Shown here in pieces: positions 52,888 to 61,372 of a DNA stretch of 61,526 bases (its first letter is position 1; each line of letters starts with the position of its first letter). The stretch is from Chloroflexota bacterium (GTDB taxonomy: Bacteria; Chloroflexota; Limnocylindria; Limnocylindrales; CSP1-4), in contig JAJYGH010000092.1 in NCBI GenBank assembly GCA_021785175.1, positions 1 through 61,526 of the forward strand, written 5' to 3'. The notes beneath the pieces are model-generated. The model was not told the origin of the DNA, ran no database searches, and saw nothing but the letters and a program-made list of their open reading frames with translations. A program made the position numbers and the translations under genes.

Positions 52888-54081
52888 TCAGGGCAGGACC
52901 GGCTGCCCGCCGACGGTGACGCTCTTCAGCACGGCCTCGACCTTGGTGACGAGGTCCGGGGCCATCGCCGAGTAGTCGACCTGCGCGGCGTAGGACTGCC
53001 CGTTGTGGATCGCCCACCAGAGGAAGTCGATCATCGCCTTCACCTCGGTGGCCTTGCTCGCCGGGTAGTCCTTGTAGAGGAGGACCCATGTGCTGGCGCC
53101 GATCGGGTAGGCGTTCGGGCTCGAGGCCGGCGGGTTGACGATCAGGAAGCGCAGGTCGGCCGGGGCGTTCGGCACCGCGGCGGCGACCGCGGCGGTGGTC
53201 GAGGCGAGGGTGGGCTTGATGAAGTTGCCGGCGGCGTTCTTGACGAGCCCGACGGGCAGGTTGTTCTGCAGCGCGTACGAGAGCTCGACGTAGCCGATCG
53301 CGCCGGGCGTCTGCTTCACGAGCGCCGTCACGCCCGCGCTTCCCTTGCCGCCTGCGCCGACCGGCCAGTTCACCGAGAGACCCGCGCCAACGGTGCTCTT
53401 CCAGGCCGGGCTGGTGTCGCTCAGGAAGCTGGTGAAGTTCATCGTGGTGCCGGACCCGTCGCTGCGGTGCGCCACGGTGATCCCCAGGTTGGGGAGCTTC
53501 ACGCCCGGGTTGTCGGCCGCCAGGGCCGGGTCGTTCCAGTTGGTGATCTTGCCCAGGTAGATGCCCGCGATCGTCGCCGGGCTGAAGCGCACCTCACCCG
53601 TGAAACCGGGCAGGTTGTACGTCATCGCGGCCGCCCAGTGGATCATCGGGACGTTGAGCACCGGGACGCCGATCTGCTGCTCCTGCGCGTCGCTGAGGTA
53701 GATGTCCGAGGCGCCGAAGTCCACGGTCTTGGCCTGGAACTGGGCGATGCCACCGCCCGATCCGATCGCCTGGTAGTTCACGGCGACGCCCGGCGCCACC
53801 TGCTGCTGGTAGATCTGGGCGACCGCGCTCAGCCACGGGTAGATGGCGGTGGAGCCGGCACCGGTGACCTCGGCCTTGTCGTTCTTGCCGATCGTCGTCG
53901 ACGGGCTGACGCTGCTGTAGTCGACGGCCGACGCGGGCGCCGCGACCGAGGCGGCCGGCGCGTTGCCGCCCCCTGCACCGGCCGGTGCGCTCGAGCTTCC
54001 GACGGACGCCGAGCAGGCGCCGAAGGTGACCGCGGCGATGACGGCCAGCGCTCCCCAGCGGGCCCTGAGATCGATTGCCAC
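52888..54081 (-). CDS. pstS: Phosphate-binding lipoprotein PstS
   Basis: 397 residues from GTG 54081, with GGAGGA 5 nt upstream. A signal peptide ends at a lipobox-like FGAC (Cys 23), followed by a Gly/Ser/Ala/Pro tether. The phosphate-binding domain has VTGAGSTAIYPWLSAVAQIY, the segment GSGGGIAQFQAKTVDFGASD and the SGTT loop in AHRSDGSGTTMNF. Longer upstream readings run through non-signal sequence and were not used. It is the first gene of the minus-strand pst operon, divergent from the Ppx/GppA gene. Confidence 0.94.
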   Translation of the reverse strand: MAIDLRARWGALAVIAAVTFGACSASVGSSSAPAGAGGGNAPAASVAAPASAVDYSSVSPSTTIGKNDKAEVTGAGSTAIYPWLSAVAQIYQQQVAPGVAVNYQAIGSGGGIAQFQAKTVDFGASDIYLSDAQEQQIGVPVLNVPMIHWAAAMTYNLPGFTGEVRFSPATIAGIYLGKITNWNDPALAADNPGVKLPNLGITVAHRSDGSGTTMNFTSFLSDTSPAWKSTVGAGLSVNWPVGAGGKGSAGVTALVKQTPGAIGYVELSYALQNNLPVGLVKNAAGNFIKPTLASTTAAVAAAVPNAPADLRFLIVNPPASSPNAYPIGASTWVLLYKDYPASKATEVKAMIDFLWWAIHNGQSYAAQVDYSAMAPDLVTKVEAVLKSVTVGGQPVLP

Positions 54082-54200
54082 GCATTCCTCCTCGAGACCC
54101 GGCTGCGCCGCCCGGACGTGGCCGTTCTTCGGCCCTCGTCCATCTCTGGGCCCCATGCCGGGAAGATCCTGTCTCGTGCATTCGCACTGTCGCCGGTCGC

Positions 54201-54241
54201 CGTCAATCCGCCGTGCGCCGGCCGTTATGGGTTGGTTAAAT
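54201..54241. promoter_or_regulatory. Divergent pstS / Ppx promoter region with candidate PHO box
   Basis: Two GTTA-type half sites (GTTAT at 54224 and GTTAA at 54235) recur with an 11-bp period, the spacing of PhoP/PhoB direct repeats. On the minus strand a -35 hexamer TTGACG (54206-54201) lies about 20 bp downstream toward pstS. On the plus strand TTAAAT (54236-54241) could be the -10 of the phosphatase gene. A PhoP-type regulator is encoded 1.1 kb away. A candidate only; consensus sites vary between phyla. Confidence 0.4.
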
Positions 54242-54247
54242 CTGCTT

Positions 54248-55243
54248 GTGAGGTCCTCGAGGATTGCGGTCGTCTCGCTCGGCAGCACGAGCGTCCACTT
54301 CACCGTCGCGCGCCCGTCGTCCGGGCACGGTCTCGTCCCGGTCACCGACGCCAGCGTGCTGTTCGAGCTCGGATCGACGGTCGACGCGAACGGGCTCGTC
54401 CCGCCCGAGCGCCTGGCCGAGCTCCATCGCGTGCTCAGCCTGTACGTCATCGCGGCGCAGGGGATGCACATCGCCCCGATCACGGTCGTGGCCACCGAGC
54501 CGCTCCGGCGCGCCTCGAACGCGGGCGAAGTCCTCGCCGCGGTCGCAACGCAGACCGGCGGGCCGGTTCACGTGCTCCGCCACGAGGAGGAGGCGCTGCT
54601 CTCGCTGTTCGCGGTGCTCGGCGGCCGCTCGCCGCGCGTCGAGACGCTCGTCCTCGACATCGGGGGCGGGTCGTCGGAGTACGCGATCGCGCGCCCGGAC
54701 GGGCCGCCGCGGCTCGACGCGGTCCGCACCGGGGCGGCGCGGCTGACCGACGCGTGGATCCGGCACGATCCGCCGAAGCGGGAGGAGATGGAGGCGGCGT
54801 TCCGGACGGCACGCGGCGAGGTTGCGGGTACGGTCCAGGGGGCGCCGCGCGCGGCGATCATGGTCGGCGGCACGGCCACGAACCTCCTGCGCCTCGTCGC
54901 CGGGGATGCGCGGTGGCGCTCGCTGACGCGTGCCCGGCTCCACGCCGCGATCGCGATGCTCGAACTCACGACGACCGATGAGATCACGCGACGCAGCCCG
55001 ATCCGGCCGCAGCGCGCGCGGATCCTGCCCGGGGGCGCCGCGCTCGCCGCGGCGTTCCTCGACCGCTATGGGCTCGACCGCGCGACGGTTTCGCAGGCGA
55101 GCATCCGGGAGGGCGTCATTCTCGCGATCGCCCGGGCGGGTGCCGGCTGGCGGGAACGGCTGCCCGAGCTGGTCGGGTCGCCGGGGGACGGGCGTGACAC
55201 CTCGATCGAGGCGGGAGCCTCGAACGTCGCGTCCGGCGCGTGA
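54248..55243 (+). CDS. Ppx/GppA-family exopolyphosphatase/pppGpp phosphatase
   Basis: 331 residues from GTG 54248 (ATG 54227 would add seven). It has the actin-like ATPase fold with the phosphate-1 motif RIAVVSLGSTSVHFTVA, the Glu-containing RHEEEALLSL, phosphate-2 LVLDIGGGSSEYAIA and AIMVGGTATNLLRLVAG. It is shorter than the E. coli proteins (about 500), having only the catalytic module. Family members release phosphate from polyphosphate or convert pppGpp to ppGpp; next to the pst genes and a PhoP/PhoR pair, polyphosphate use is more likely. TTAAAT ends 6 nt before the GTG, suggesting a leaderless mRNA. Confidence 0.9.
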   Translation: MRSSRIAVVSLGSTSVHFTVARPSSGHGLVPVTDASVLFELGSTVDANGLVPPERLAELHRVLSLYVIAAQGMHIAPITVVATEPLRRASNAGEVLAAVATQTGGPVHVLRHEEEALLSLFAVLGGRSPRVETLVLDIGGGSSEYAIARPDGPPRLDAVRTGAARLTDAWIRHDPPKREEMEAAFRTARGEVAGTVQGAPRAAIMVGGTATNLLRLVAGDARWRSLTRARLHAAIAMLELTTTDEITRRSPIRPQRARILPGGAALAAAFLDRYGLDRATVSQASIREGVILAIARAGAGWRERLPELVGSPGDGRDTSIEAGASNVASGA

Positions 55244-55347
55244 GGGCCGCGTCCGGCTCATCCGAGGTGGGCGGTCGGCCTCGGCACCCTCGGCACCCTC
55301 GGCGTGAGGCGCGATAGCAGAGGCGCGATAGCAGGCGCTCGCTCGCG

Positions 55348-55353
55348 TACCAT
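55348..55353 (+). promoter_or_regulatory. -10 element (TACCAT) of a leaderless response-regulator transcript
   Basis: TACCAT fits TANNNT and ends exactly 6 nt before GTG 55360. There is no Shine-Dalgarno, so transcription probably starts at the start codon. The spacing equals that before GTG 54248 and the mini-ORF at 61372. Confidence 0.5.
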
Positions 55354-55359
55354 CGAAGC

Positions 55360-56226
55360 GTGGCTCGCACGCTCCTGGTCGTCGACGACGAGGCGATCCT
55401 CCGCGAGACGCTCGAGTACAACCTCGTGCGCGACGGCTATCGCGTCGTCACGGCCGCGGACGGACGGGAGGCGCTGTCGAAGTTCGCCGAGGAGCGGCCC
55501 GACCTCGTCGTGCTCGACGTCATGCTCCCCGGGCTGTCCGGGCTTGACGTGTGCCGCGCGATCCGGCGCGAGTCCGAGGTCCCGATCCTCATGCTCACCG
55601 CGAAGGATTCGGAGATCGACAAGGTGGTCGGGCTCGAGCTCGGCGCGGACGACTACCTGACGAAGCCGTTCGGGCTGCGAGAGCTGGTCGCCCGGATCCG
55701 CGCGTTGCTCCGACGGACCGAGCCGCACGACGGGGACGAGGAAGTGCTCCCGCATACGGCTCCCGCCGTCGCCGCGGCCCCCGAGCGCGTGACCGTCGGT
55801 GCGCCGGGTGTTCCAGGGGGCACGTCGCCGGCCGCGCAGCGTCCCCCCGAGGCGGTGCAGCCGCCGGCCCCGCCGCAGCCGCCTGCGCACGAGCGGCTCG
55901 GGCCTGTCGTCGTCGACTTCGCGGGCCATCGCCTGCTCCGCGACGGCGTCGAGCTTCCCGCGACCGCGCGCGCGTTCGACCTGCTCGCGTTCCTCATGCG
56001 TCGCCCCGGCCAGGTGTTCACGCGGGAGCAGCTGCTGGACCAGGTGTGGGGATACGAGTACGCGGGCGAGACGCGAACGGTGGACGTGCACGTCCACCAG
56101 CTGCGGAGCCTGATCGAGCGGGACTCCGCCGCCCCGGAGTACCTCCACACCGTCCGCGGGGTGGGATACGTGTTCCGGCGGCCCGAACGACCGGACCCGG
56201 CCGGCCCGGACCGGCCGGGCGGCTGA
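55360..56226 (+). CDS. Response regulator, OmpR/PhoB (PhoP) type
   Basis: 288 residues. The receiver domain (1-120) has the acidic pair in LVVDDEAIL, the phosphorylated Asp in LVVLDVMLPGLSG, Thr/Ala in MLTAKDSE and the Lys in DYLTKPFG. A Pro/Ala-rich linker of about 60 residues (122-183) is much longer than the usual about 10. The winged-helix DNA-binding domain (about 185-278) has REQLLDQVWGYEYAGETRTV followed by DVHVHQLRSLIE and TVRGVGYVFRRP. It is one base before the kinase gene and near pst, so it is probably the phosphate regulator. Confidence 0.92.
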   Translation: MARTLLVVDDEAILRETLEYNLVRDGYRVVTAADGREALSKFAEERPDLVVLDVMLPGLSGLDVCRAIRRESEVPILMLTAKDSEIDKVVGLELGADDYLTKPFGLRELVARIRALLRRTEPHDGDEEVLPHTAPAVAAAPERVTVGAPGVPGGTSPAAQRPPEAVQPPAPPQPPAHERLGPVVVDFAGHRLLRDGVELPATARAFDLLAFLMRRPGQVFTREQLLDQVWGYEYAGETRTVDVHVHQLRSLIERDSAAPEYLHTVRGVGYVFRRPERPDPAGPDRPGG

Positions 56227-56227
56227 C

Positions 56228-57541
56228 GTGCCTCCCGACGTCGTCGCGCTCGCGACGGCCGTCGTCCTGCTGGCCGTGGTCGGCGGCTTCGCGGTCGCCC
56301 GGGAGCGCGAGCACCGCCGGATTCGGCGGCTCCTCGGCCCCGGCGGATCGGTCGAATCGGCCGTGGATGCGGCGCTCACCCGAACGGCGGAGGCGGAGCG
56401 GCAGGCGCGACTGCAGGCGGAGGAGATCTCGTTCCTCGTCGGCCTCGTCGGGACCGGCGTCGTCCGCCTCGACGGCGACCTGACGGTCGTCTCCGCCAAC
56501 CGCGCCGCGCACCTCTTCCTCGATGCTCCGACCGCGTCACTGCAGGGCCGGCGCGTGCCCGACCGGCCGCTGGCACGGCTCGAGGGCGTGCAGGACGGAG
56601 CCGCGTCCGGGCTCGGAGACGTGCGACTGGACGGCATCGTCCGGACGGCCGCCCGCAACGGGAGCGCCGCCGACGAGATCTCGCTCGGCGGACCGGATGG
56701 GCGGACGCTGTCGGTACGGGCTCGCAGGTCGCCGGGCGGCGACGTCTGGGTCATCCTGGAGGACCTGTCCGAGCTGCGCCGCCTGCAGCGGATCCGGACG
56801 GAGTTCGTCGACAACCTCTCGCACGAGCTGCGGACGCCGCTGACGACGGTCCGGCTCCTCACGGAGACGCTTGCGCGGGACCTCGAGGAGATCGACGTGC
56901 CCGGACGGGTCGTCGACCTGGTCCAGAAGATCGACGTCGAGACGGGGCACCTGGTCCAGATGGCGACCGAGCTGCTCGACCTGGCGCGGATCGAGCAGGG
57001 GAGCGTGCCCCAGCTCTACATCGACGACGTCGACATCGCGCCGGTCATCGAGGGCGCGCTCGATCGGCTGCGGCTGTTCGCAGAGCGGCAGGGCGTCCGG
57101 CTCCGTTCCGAGGTCGCGCCGCACCTCCCGGTCGTGCTCGGGGACGCCGAGCGCCTCGGCCAGCTGCTCGTGAACCTGCTCCACAACGCGATCAAGTTCT
57201 CGCCCGGCGGCGGCGACGTCACGGTCCGGGCGCGACCGACGCAGGTCCCCGGTACCGCCGGGCTCGTCACGCTCGAGGTCGAGGACCACGGCGTCGGTGT
57301 CCCCTCTGACGACCTGCCGCGGATCTTCGAGCGCTTCTACAAGGTCGACAAGGCGCGGGTCCGCGGCGGCGGGGGCACGGGCCTCGGGCTGTCGATCGTG
57401 CGCCACATCGCCGAGGGGCACGGGGGCCGGGTGTCGGTCGAGAGCGTCGAGGGCCAGGGATCGACGTTCCGGGTCGAGCTGCCGGCAGCGCCGCCGATCC
57501 CGTCGGCCGACGTTCACGCCGGGACCGGCGAGCCGGCCTGA
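56228..57541 (+). CDS. Sensor histidine kinase, PhoR-like
   Basis: 437 residues. One N-terminal membrane helix (about 5-24) is followed by a cytoplasmic coiled coil, a PAS-like domain (about 65-170) and the HisKA domain with the phosphorylated His in DNLSHELRTPLTTVRLL. An ATPase domain follows with the N box HNAIKFSPGG, G1 DHGVGVP and G2 GGTGLGLS. It lacks an extracellular sensor domain, as in PhoR proteins that read phosphate state through Pst-PhoU. GTG 56228 starts one base after the response-regulator stop, so both are co-translated. Confidence 0.92.
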   Translation: MPPDVVALATAVVLLAVVGGFAVAREREHRRIRRLLGPGGSVESAVDAALTRTAEAERQARLQAEEISFLVGLVGTGVVRLDGDLTVVSANRAAHLFLDAPTASLQGRRVPDRPLARLEGVQDGAASGLGDVRLDGIVRTAARNGSAADEISLGGPDGRTLSVRARRSPGGDVWVILEDLSELRRLQRIRTEFVDNLSHELRTPLTTVRLLTETLARDLEEIDVPGRVVDLVQKIDVETGHLVQMATELLDLARIEQGSVPQLYIDDVDIAPVIEGALDRLRLFAERQGVRLRSEVAPHLPVVLGDAERLGQLLVNLLHNAIKFSPGGGDVTVRARPTQVPGTAGLVTLEVEDHGVGVPSDDLPRIFERFYKVDKARVRGGGGTGLGLSIVRHIAEGHGGRVSVESVEGQGSTFRVELPAAPPIPSADVHAGTGEPA

Positions 57542-57563
57542 AGGTCGAACGCCCGTCTGCGCG

Positions 57564-58574
57564 TCAGTCCGCGCGCACGTCCCCCAGCAGCTTCGCGATC
57601 TCCCGCGCATTCGTCGTCCCGTAGTTCGCGAAGCAGTTGTTCATGAGCACGTGGGTGTCGCGCGCCTTCGTGGCCGCCTGCTCGATCTTCGGCACCCAGG
57701 GCTCGAGCTCGTCCTTCGAGTACAGGTAGCGGAACCGCTCGACCGTCGGGATCCCCTGCGCCTCCCACGTCTCGGCGCGGCGACCGTGGAACCGGACGAC
57801 CGCCAGGTCGGGGGACGTGGTCGCGACGAGCGGCGGGATGCTGCTCTTCAGCCCCTGCGGGCCATCGACCATCACGAACGCGATCCCGTGGCCCGACAGG
57901 AACCCGAGCGTCCGCTCCGCGTTCTTCTCGTTGAGCCACGACCCGTTGCGGAATTCGACGGCGCAGCGGAGCGGCGCCAGCCGTTCGGCGGCCTCCAGGA
58001 TCGCGTCGCGCGCCTCGGACGACGGGAACACCCACCGTGGGTACTGGAGGAACACCGCGCCGATCTGGCCGGAGGCGCGCAGTGGCTCGAGGCCCTCGGC
58101 GAACAGGCGCCACGTCTCGTCGCGCAGCTCCGCCGGCAGATCCTTCGCGTACAGGCGCGGCTTCGACGCGACGTCCGGGGGCAGGGCGTCGCGGATCGCC
58201 TTCGGGAGCCGTCGCGTCTCGCTCGGCTGGCCGGTCAGAATCGCGTGTGCCTTGACGTCGAACGTGAAGTCGGGAGGCGTCCGTCGCACCCACAGCTCCG
58301 ACATGGCCGGCGAGGGCAGGGCGTAGTACGTCGCGTCGACCTCGACGACCGGGAACTGTCGGGCGTAGTAGGCGAGACGCTCCTCCGCGGTATCGGCACC
58401 GGAGGGGTAGAAGACGCCCGAGGCCGTCATCGTCGGGTCGGTCCACGACGCAGTCCCGACCCGGATCCAGCCTCCGTCGGGGGCCGCAATCGGCTGCGAT
58501 GCCGCGTCCTCGAGGGCACGCGCGCGGTCGCCGGCGACGGACGTCCCGGGATCGTGCTCCCCGCCGTACGGCAT
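57564..58574 (-). CDS. DUF72-family protein (YecE-like)
   Basis: 336 residues. DUF72 TIM-barrel-like blocks are IRVGTASWTDPTM, the segment FPVVEVDATYYALPSP, FTFDVKAHAILTGQP and QIGAVFLQYPRWVFPS, with CAVEFRNGSWLNEKN and VVRFHGRRAETW later. The function of the family is unknown. ATG 58574 has GGAAGG at a proper distance; longer readings add low-complexity residues unlike the family. It is convergent with the PhoR-like kinase (22-bp gap, no terminator seen). Confidence 0.9.
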   Translation of the reverse strand: MPYGGEHDPGTSVAGDRARALEDAASQPIAAPDGGWIRVGTASWTDPTMTASGVFYPSGADTAEERLAYYARQFPVVEVDATYYALPSPAMSELWVRRTPPDFTFDVKAHAILTGQPSETRRLPKAIRDALPPDVASKPRLYAKDLPAELRDETWRLFAEGLEPLRASGQIGAVFLQYPRWVFPSSEARDAILEAAERLAPLRCAVEFRNGSWLNEKNAERTLGFLSGHGIAFVMVDGPQGLKSSIPPLVATTSPDLAVVRFHGRRAETWEAQGIPTVERFRYLYSKDELEPWVPKIEQAATKARDTHVLMNNCFANYGTTNAREIAKLLGDVRAD

Positions 58575-58674
58575 CTCGACCTTCCGCGACGGCGGCCTCG
58601 CTCGAGCCGTGGTCACCGCCTCGCCGCGGCCCTGTGTCGTTGCCCCGCTTGCCTCACGCGGCCATCCTCCCGGT

Positions 58675-58693
58675 TTGCATCTAACGAATGCAA
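58675..58693. promoter_or_regulatory. Inverted repeat TTGCAT-N7-ATGCAA in the DUF72/glsB divergent gap
   Basis: A perfect 6-bp inverted repeat around the spacer CTAACGA, markedly AT-richer than its surroundings, lies 95-113 bp upstream of the GlsB-like gene and about 100 bp upstream of the DUF72 gene. It could be an operator for either. The rest of the gap (58579-58787) shows nothing else. Confidence 0.4.
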
Positions 58694-58787
58694 GGGTCGT
58701 TGCGGGACCTGTAGTCCCCGTGCGCGGCCTCACGACGATCCTGTTGAGTCGGGGCCGGAGGGCTCCGTGGAACGGAGGAGAGACTGC

Positions 58788-59051
58788 ATGGGGATCATTG
58801 CATGGATCATTCTCGGCGCGATCGCCGGGTTTCTCGCGAACCTGGTCATGGGCTCGAGTGAAGGTGTGATCGGCACGGTCATCCTCGGGATCGTCGGCGC
58901 GATCGTCGGCGGCTTCATCGCGTCGGCGCTCGGGATCGGGACCGTGACCGGCCTGAACATCGGCAGCATCGTGATCGCGGTGATCGGCGCGATCATCGTG
59001 GTCGCGATCTACCGCGCGCTCGCCGGACGGCGGACCGGCGCCGCAATCTGA
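58788..59051 (+). CDS. GlsB/YeaQ/YmgE-family small membrane protein
   Basis: 87 residues, three hydrophobic helices rich in Gly/Ile/Val. It starts MGIIAWIILGAIAGFLANLV and continues GVIGTVILGIVGAIVGGFIA and IGSIVIAVIGAIIVVAIYRA. The family (transglycosylase-associated proteins) is stress-induced in several bacteria with unclear function. GGAGGAGAG 6 nt upstream of ATG 58788 is a strong ribosome-binding site. It is monocistronic and ends before a strong terminator hairpin. Confidence 0.92.
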   Translation: MGIIAWIILGAIAGFLANLVMGSSEGVIGTVILGIVGAIVGGFIASALGIGTVTGLNIGSIVIAVIGAIIVVAIYRALAGRRTGAAI

Positions 59052-59117
59052 CTCAGCGGCGGCTCCGCCGGGCCGAGGTTCGGCCCGGCCGCCAGTTCGG
59101 CCGGCCGCCAGACGGCC

Positions 59118-59153
59118 AAGCGACGTGACCGCTCCGGAAGGGGCGGTCACGTC
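59118..59153. terminator. Bidirectional terminator hairpin after the GlsB-like gene
   Basis: A 16-bp inverted repeat (GCGACGTGACCGCTCC, one mismatch) closes a GGAA tetraloop of the stable GNRA type. It lies 67 bp after the GlsB-like gene and 285 bp beyond the end of the convergent kinase gene. No T-run is present, as is common in GC-rich genomes. The following 284 bp (59154-59437) contain no supported gene. Confidence 0.75.
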
Positions 59154-59437
59154 GCGTAGTGCTCACGGCGATCATGGTCGTGGCTGCTGCGCGTCATCGC
59201 GCTCGGCTCGACGCTCTGCGCCCTGGCCCTTTTCCCGCCCCGGCGCCTCCACGTCGTGCGTGGCCGAACTCCGCGTCGCCGCGACGATCTGCGTCCCCGC
59301 GGTGCGCGCCTCCGTGCTGCGCGTCCGCACGCTCCCGGCGGTCGGCGGGAACTGCTCGGGCCCGCTCGCGGGATCCGTTACGGTCCGGTGATCGTGCAGG
59401 CGTGGAGATCGGTCGTGAGGGCGGCCAGCAGGGAAGG

Positions 59438-61330
59438 TCAGGCCTCGTCGGCGCGCTCGGCCGGGAGCGTGAACGCGAACGCCGCGCCGCCATCGTCCGG
59501 ATGCTCGACCCGGATCGTCCCGCCCATCGCCTCGACGAGGCCGCGCGCCACGTTGAGGCCGAGGCCCGTCCCTCCGCTGGCCGCACCCGTCGCGAACCGG
59601 TCGAAGATGCGCGTCTTCATCTCCGCCGCGACGCCCGGACCGTGATCGCGCACGACCACGTCGAGCATGGCGGTGCCGGCCTCCCGGCCCGCATCGTCCT
59701 GTTCGCTTCGCAACGCGGCGGCGGAGGTGGGATGCGCCGCGACCGAAGTCGGGACGAGGAGCGCGCCCCCGGCGATCACGGTCGCCGCCCCGTGACCGGG
59801 TCCCCGATCCGCGCTCGCGACCGCCACCCCGCCGCGACCGGCACCCGCGACTGCGCCGCGCGCCACCGCGCCGAGGACTCCCGCTCCGGAACGGACCGAG
59901 ACCGTCACCTCGACCGGTGCCCCGCCGCCGTGCTTGACCGCGTTGTCGAGCAGCGCCCACACGACCTGGTCGACCCAGTCGCGGTCGGCGATCGCCAGCC
60001 AGCCGCTCGCGTCGTCCCGCAGGTCGAATGCGATCTCGTCGTGCCCGAGGCTCTCCCACGCCCGCCGCACCATCGGCGCGAGGGCGACCACCTCCTCGCG
60101 CGGCCGCAGCGTCCCCGCTTCGATCCGCGAGACCGTCAGCAGCTGCGCCACGAGCCGGGACAGCCGGTCCGCCTGCTCGACGATGATCCGCGCCGCCCGG
60201 TCGCCATCGTGCGAGGCGAGCCGTTCGGCAAAGGCGCGGATGCTCGTGAGCGGCGTCTGCAGGTTGTGGCTCACGCCGCGCAGGAACTCGCTCTTGAGCT
60301 CCGACAGCGACCGCGTTTCCGCGTACAGCTGCGCGTTGCGAATCGCCGCCGCCAGTTGCCGGGCGAACAGGGCGAGCAGGTCGGCGTCGGCCGGTCCCCA
60401 GTCCCGCATCGGCGGGACGATCGCGCGAAGCCACCCGACCTCGTCATCGCCCAGGCGCAGTGGCTCGACGATCGTCCACGCCTCGCCGGGCACGCGTTCG
60501 TCCGACAGCGGAGGCCGCCGATCGCCCCGTGCCGACAGCACGACCTCCACCGACCGGAACCCGAACGCGGATGTCGCGGCACGCTCGGCGGCGGTGACGA
60601 GCGGTTCGATGCCCGCGCTCGGCGACAGCGCCGCGAGCGCCTCGAGGACCTGGTGGAGCGATTCGTTCCGCGCCGACAGCGCGGCGGCGAGGCGGTTGTG
60701 GCTCGCGGCGAGGCGCCCGAGCTCGTCGTCGGTCGGCGCGACCACCCGCGCGGACAGATCGCCCGCCTGCAGCCGGTCGAGCGTCTGCGTCAGCTGGCGC
60801 ATCGGCGAGATCAGCCCACCGGCGAATGCGAACGACAGGAACAGCGCCCACAGGACCGTCAGCGTGAGCGCGAACGCCAGGACGACCGCGACGTCCGAGC
60901 TTCCGGTGATGGGCATGACGAGCGCGAGGTAGCCGATGGTCTGGCCGGATGACGCGTGAACCGGCACGACGGCAATGGCCGACCCGCCCGACGCTGTCGT
61001 CATGCCGCTGGCGGCCTGCGCCGCTCCCTCGGGCAGGCTCGCCGGCGGATCGTCGCCCGCCGTCGCCTGGACGACCCCGTCGACGGCGAAGACCGTCACC
61101 GATCCGCCCGCCATCGTCGCGAGGCGGCCTGCGATCGTCTGGTCGGGAAGCTGGTCGACCGGCAGGCCGGCGACCTCGACCCGGGCCAGCGCAAGTGCGT
61201 CGGACTGGACCTGGGCTGTCGACGCCGATCCCGCGCGCCACGCGTCGACCACCCCGAACACGAGCACCGGCAGCAGCGCCACCGTCGCGAGCGCGAGGAA
61301 GAGTCGTGTCTGGATCGGCAGCCGGCTCAT
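59438..61330 (-). CDS. Orphan sensor histidine kinase (sensor-HAMP-GAF-HisKA-ATPase) with a low-complexity insertion
   Basis: 630 residues. A first membrane helix (about 10-30) is followed by an extracytoplasmic sensor segment (30-140), a second helix (about 148-172), a HAMP-like region (SPMRQLTQTLDRLQAGDLSA) and a GAF-like domain (235-340). The HisKA box reads GVSHNLQTPLTSIRAF, with Asn where Glu or Asp usually follows the His. The ATPase N box is ALLDNAVKHGG, G1 is DHGPGV and G2 is GGTGLGLNVARG. About 75 Ala/Gly/Arg-rich residues (480-554) are inserted between N and G1 boxes. ATG 61330 has no Shine-Dalgarno; a 12-codon in-frame ORF ends 3 bp upstream. No response regulator is adjacent in the window. 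Confidence 0.9.
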   Translation of the reverse strand: MSRLPIQTRLFLALATVALLPVLVFGVVDAWRAGSASTAQVQSDALALARVEVAGLPVDQLPDQTIAGRLATMAGGSVTVFAVDGVVQATAGDDPPASLPEGAAQAASGMTTASGGSAIAVVPVHASSGQTIGYLALVMPITGSSDVAVVLAFALTLTVLWALFLSFAFAGGLISPMRQLTQTLDRLQAGDLSARVVAPTDDELGRLAASHNRLAAALSARNESLHQVLEALAALSPSAGIEPLVTAAERAATSAFGFRSVEVVLSARGDRRPPLSDERVPGEAWTIVEPLRLGDDEVGWLRAIVPPMRDWGPADADLLALFARQLAAAIRNAQLYAETRSLSELKSEFLRGVSHNLQTPLTSIRAFAERLASHDGDRAARIIVEQADRLSRLVAQLLTVSRIEAGTLRPREEVVALAPMVRRAWESLGHDEIAFDLRDDASGWLAIADRDWVDQVVWALLDNAVKHGGGAPVEVTVSVRSGAGVLGAVARGAVAGAGRGGVAVASADRGPGHGAATVIAGGALLVPTSVAAHPTSAAALRSEQDDAGREAGTAMLDVVVRDHGPGVAAEMKTRIFDRFATGAASGGTGLGLNVARGLVEAMGGTIRVEHPDDGGAAFAFTLPAERADEA

Positions 61331-61333
61331 CGG

Positions 61334-61372
61334 TCAGTGCCGGCAGCGGAGCCGGCGTCGGGCCGCACTCAT
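61334..61372 (-). CDS. Leaderless 12-codon ORF upstream of the sensor kinase
   Basis: ATG 61372 encodes [12 protein letters not shown] and ends with TGA 61336-61334, in frame with and one codon before the kinase ATG. A -10-like TATGCT (61384-61379) ends 6 nt before this ATG, so a transcript would start at it. Ribosomes finishing it could re-start on the kinase, which has no Shine-Dalgarno. Confidence 0.35.
   Translation of the reverse strand: MSAARRRLRCRH

Noticed and set aside
54082-54495. N-terminal extension of PstS back to 54495
   Set aside because: The GTG at 54081 has a strong Shine-Dalgarno and starts a proper lipoprotein signal peptide; the extension would bury it and overlap the divergent Ppx gene.
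59154-59437. Small reading frames between the terminator and the sensor kinase
   Set aside because: Low-complexity composition, no ribosome-binding site, and they overlap the kinase end in antisense; treated as empty.
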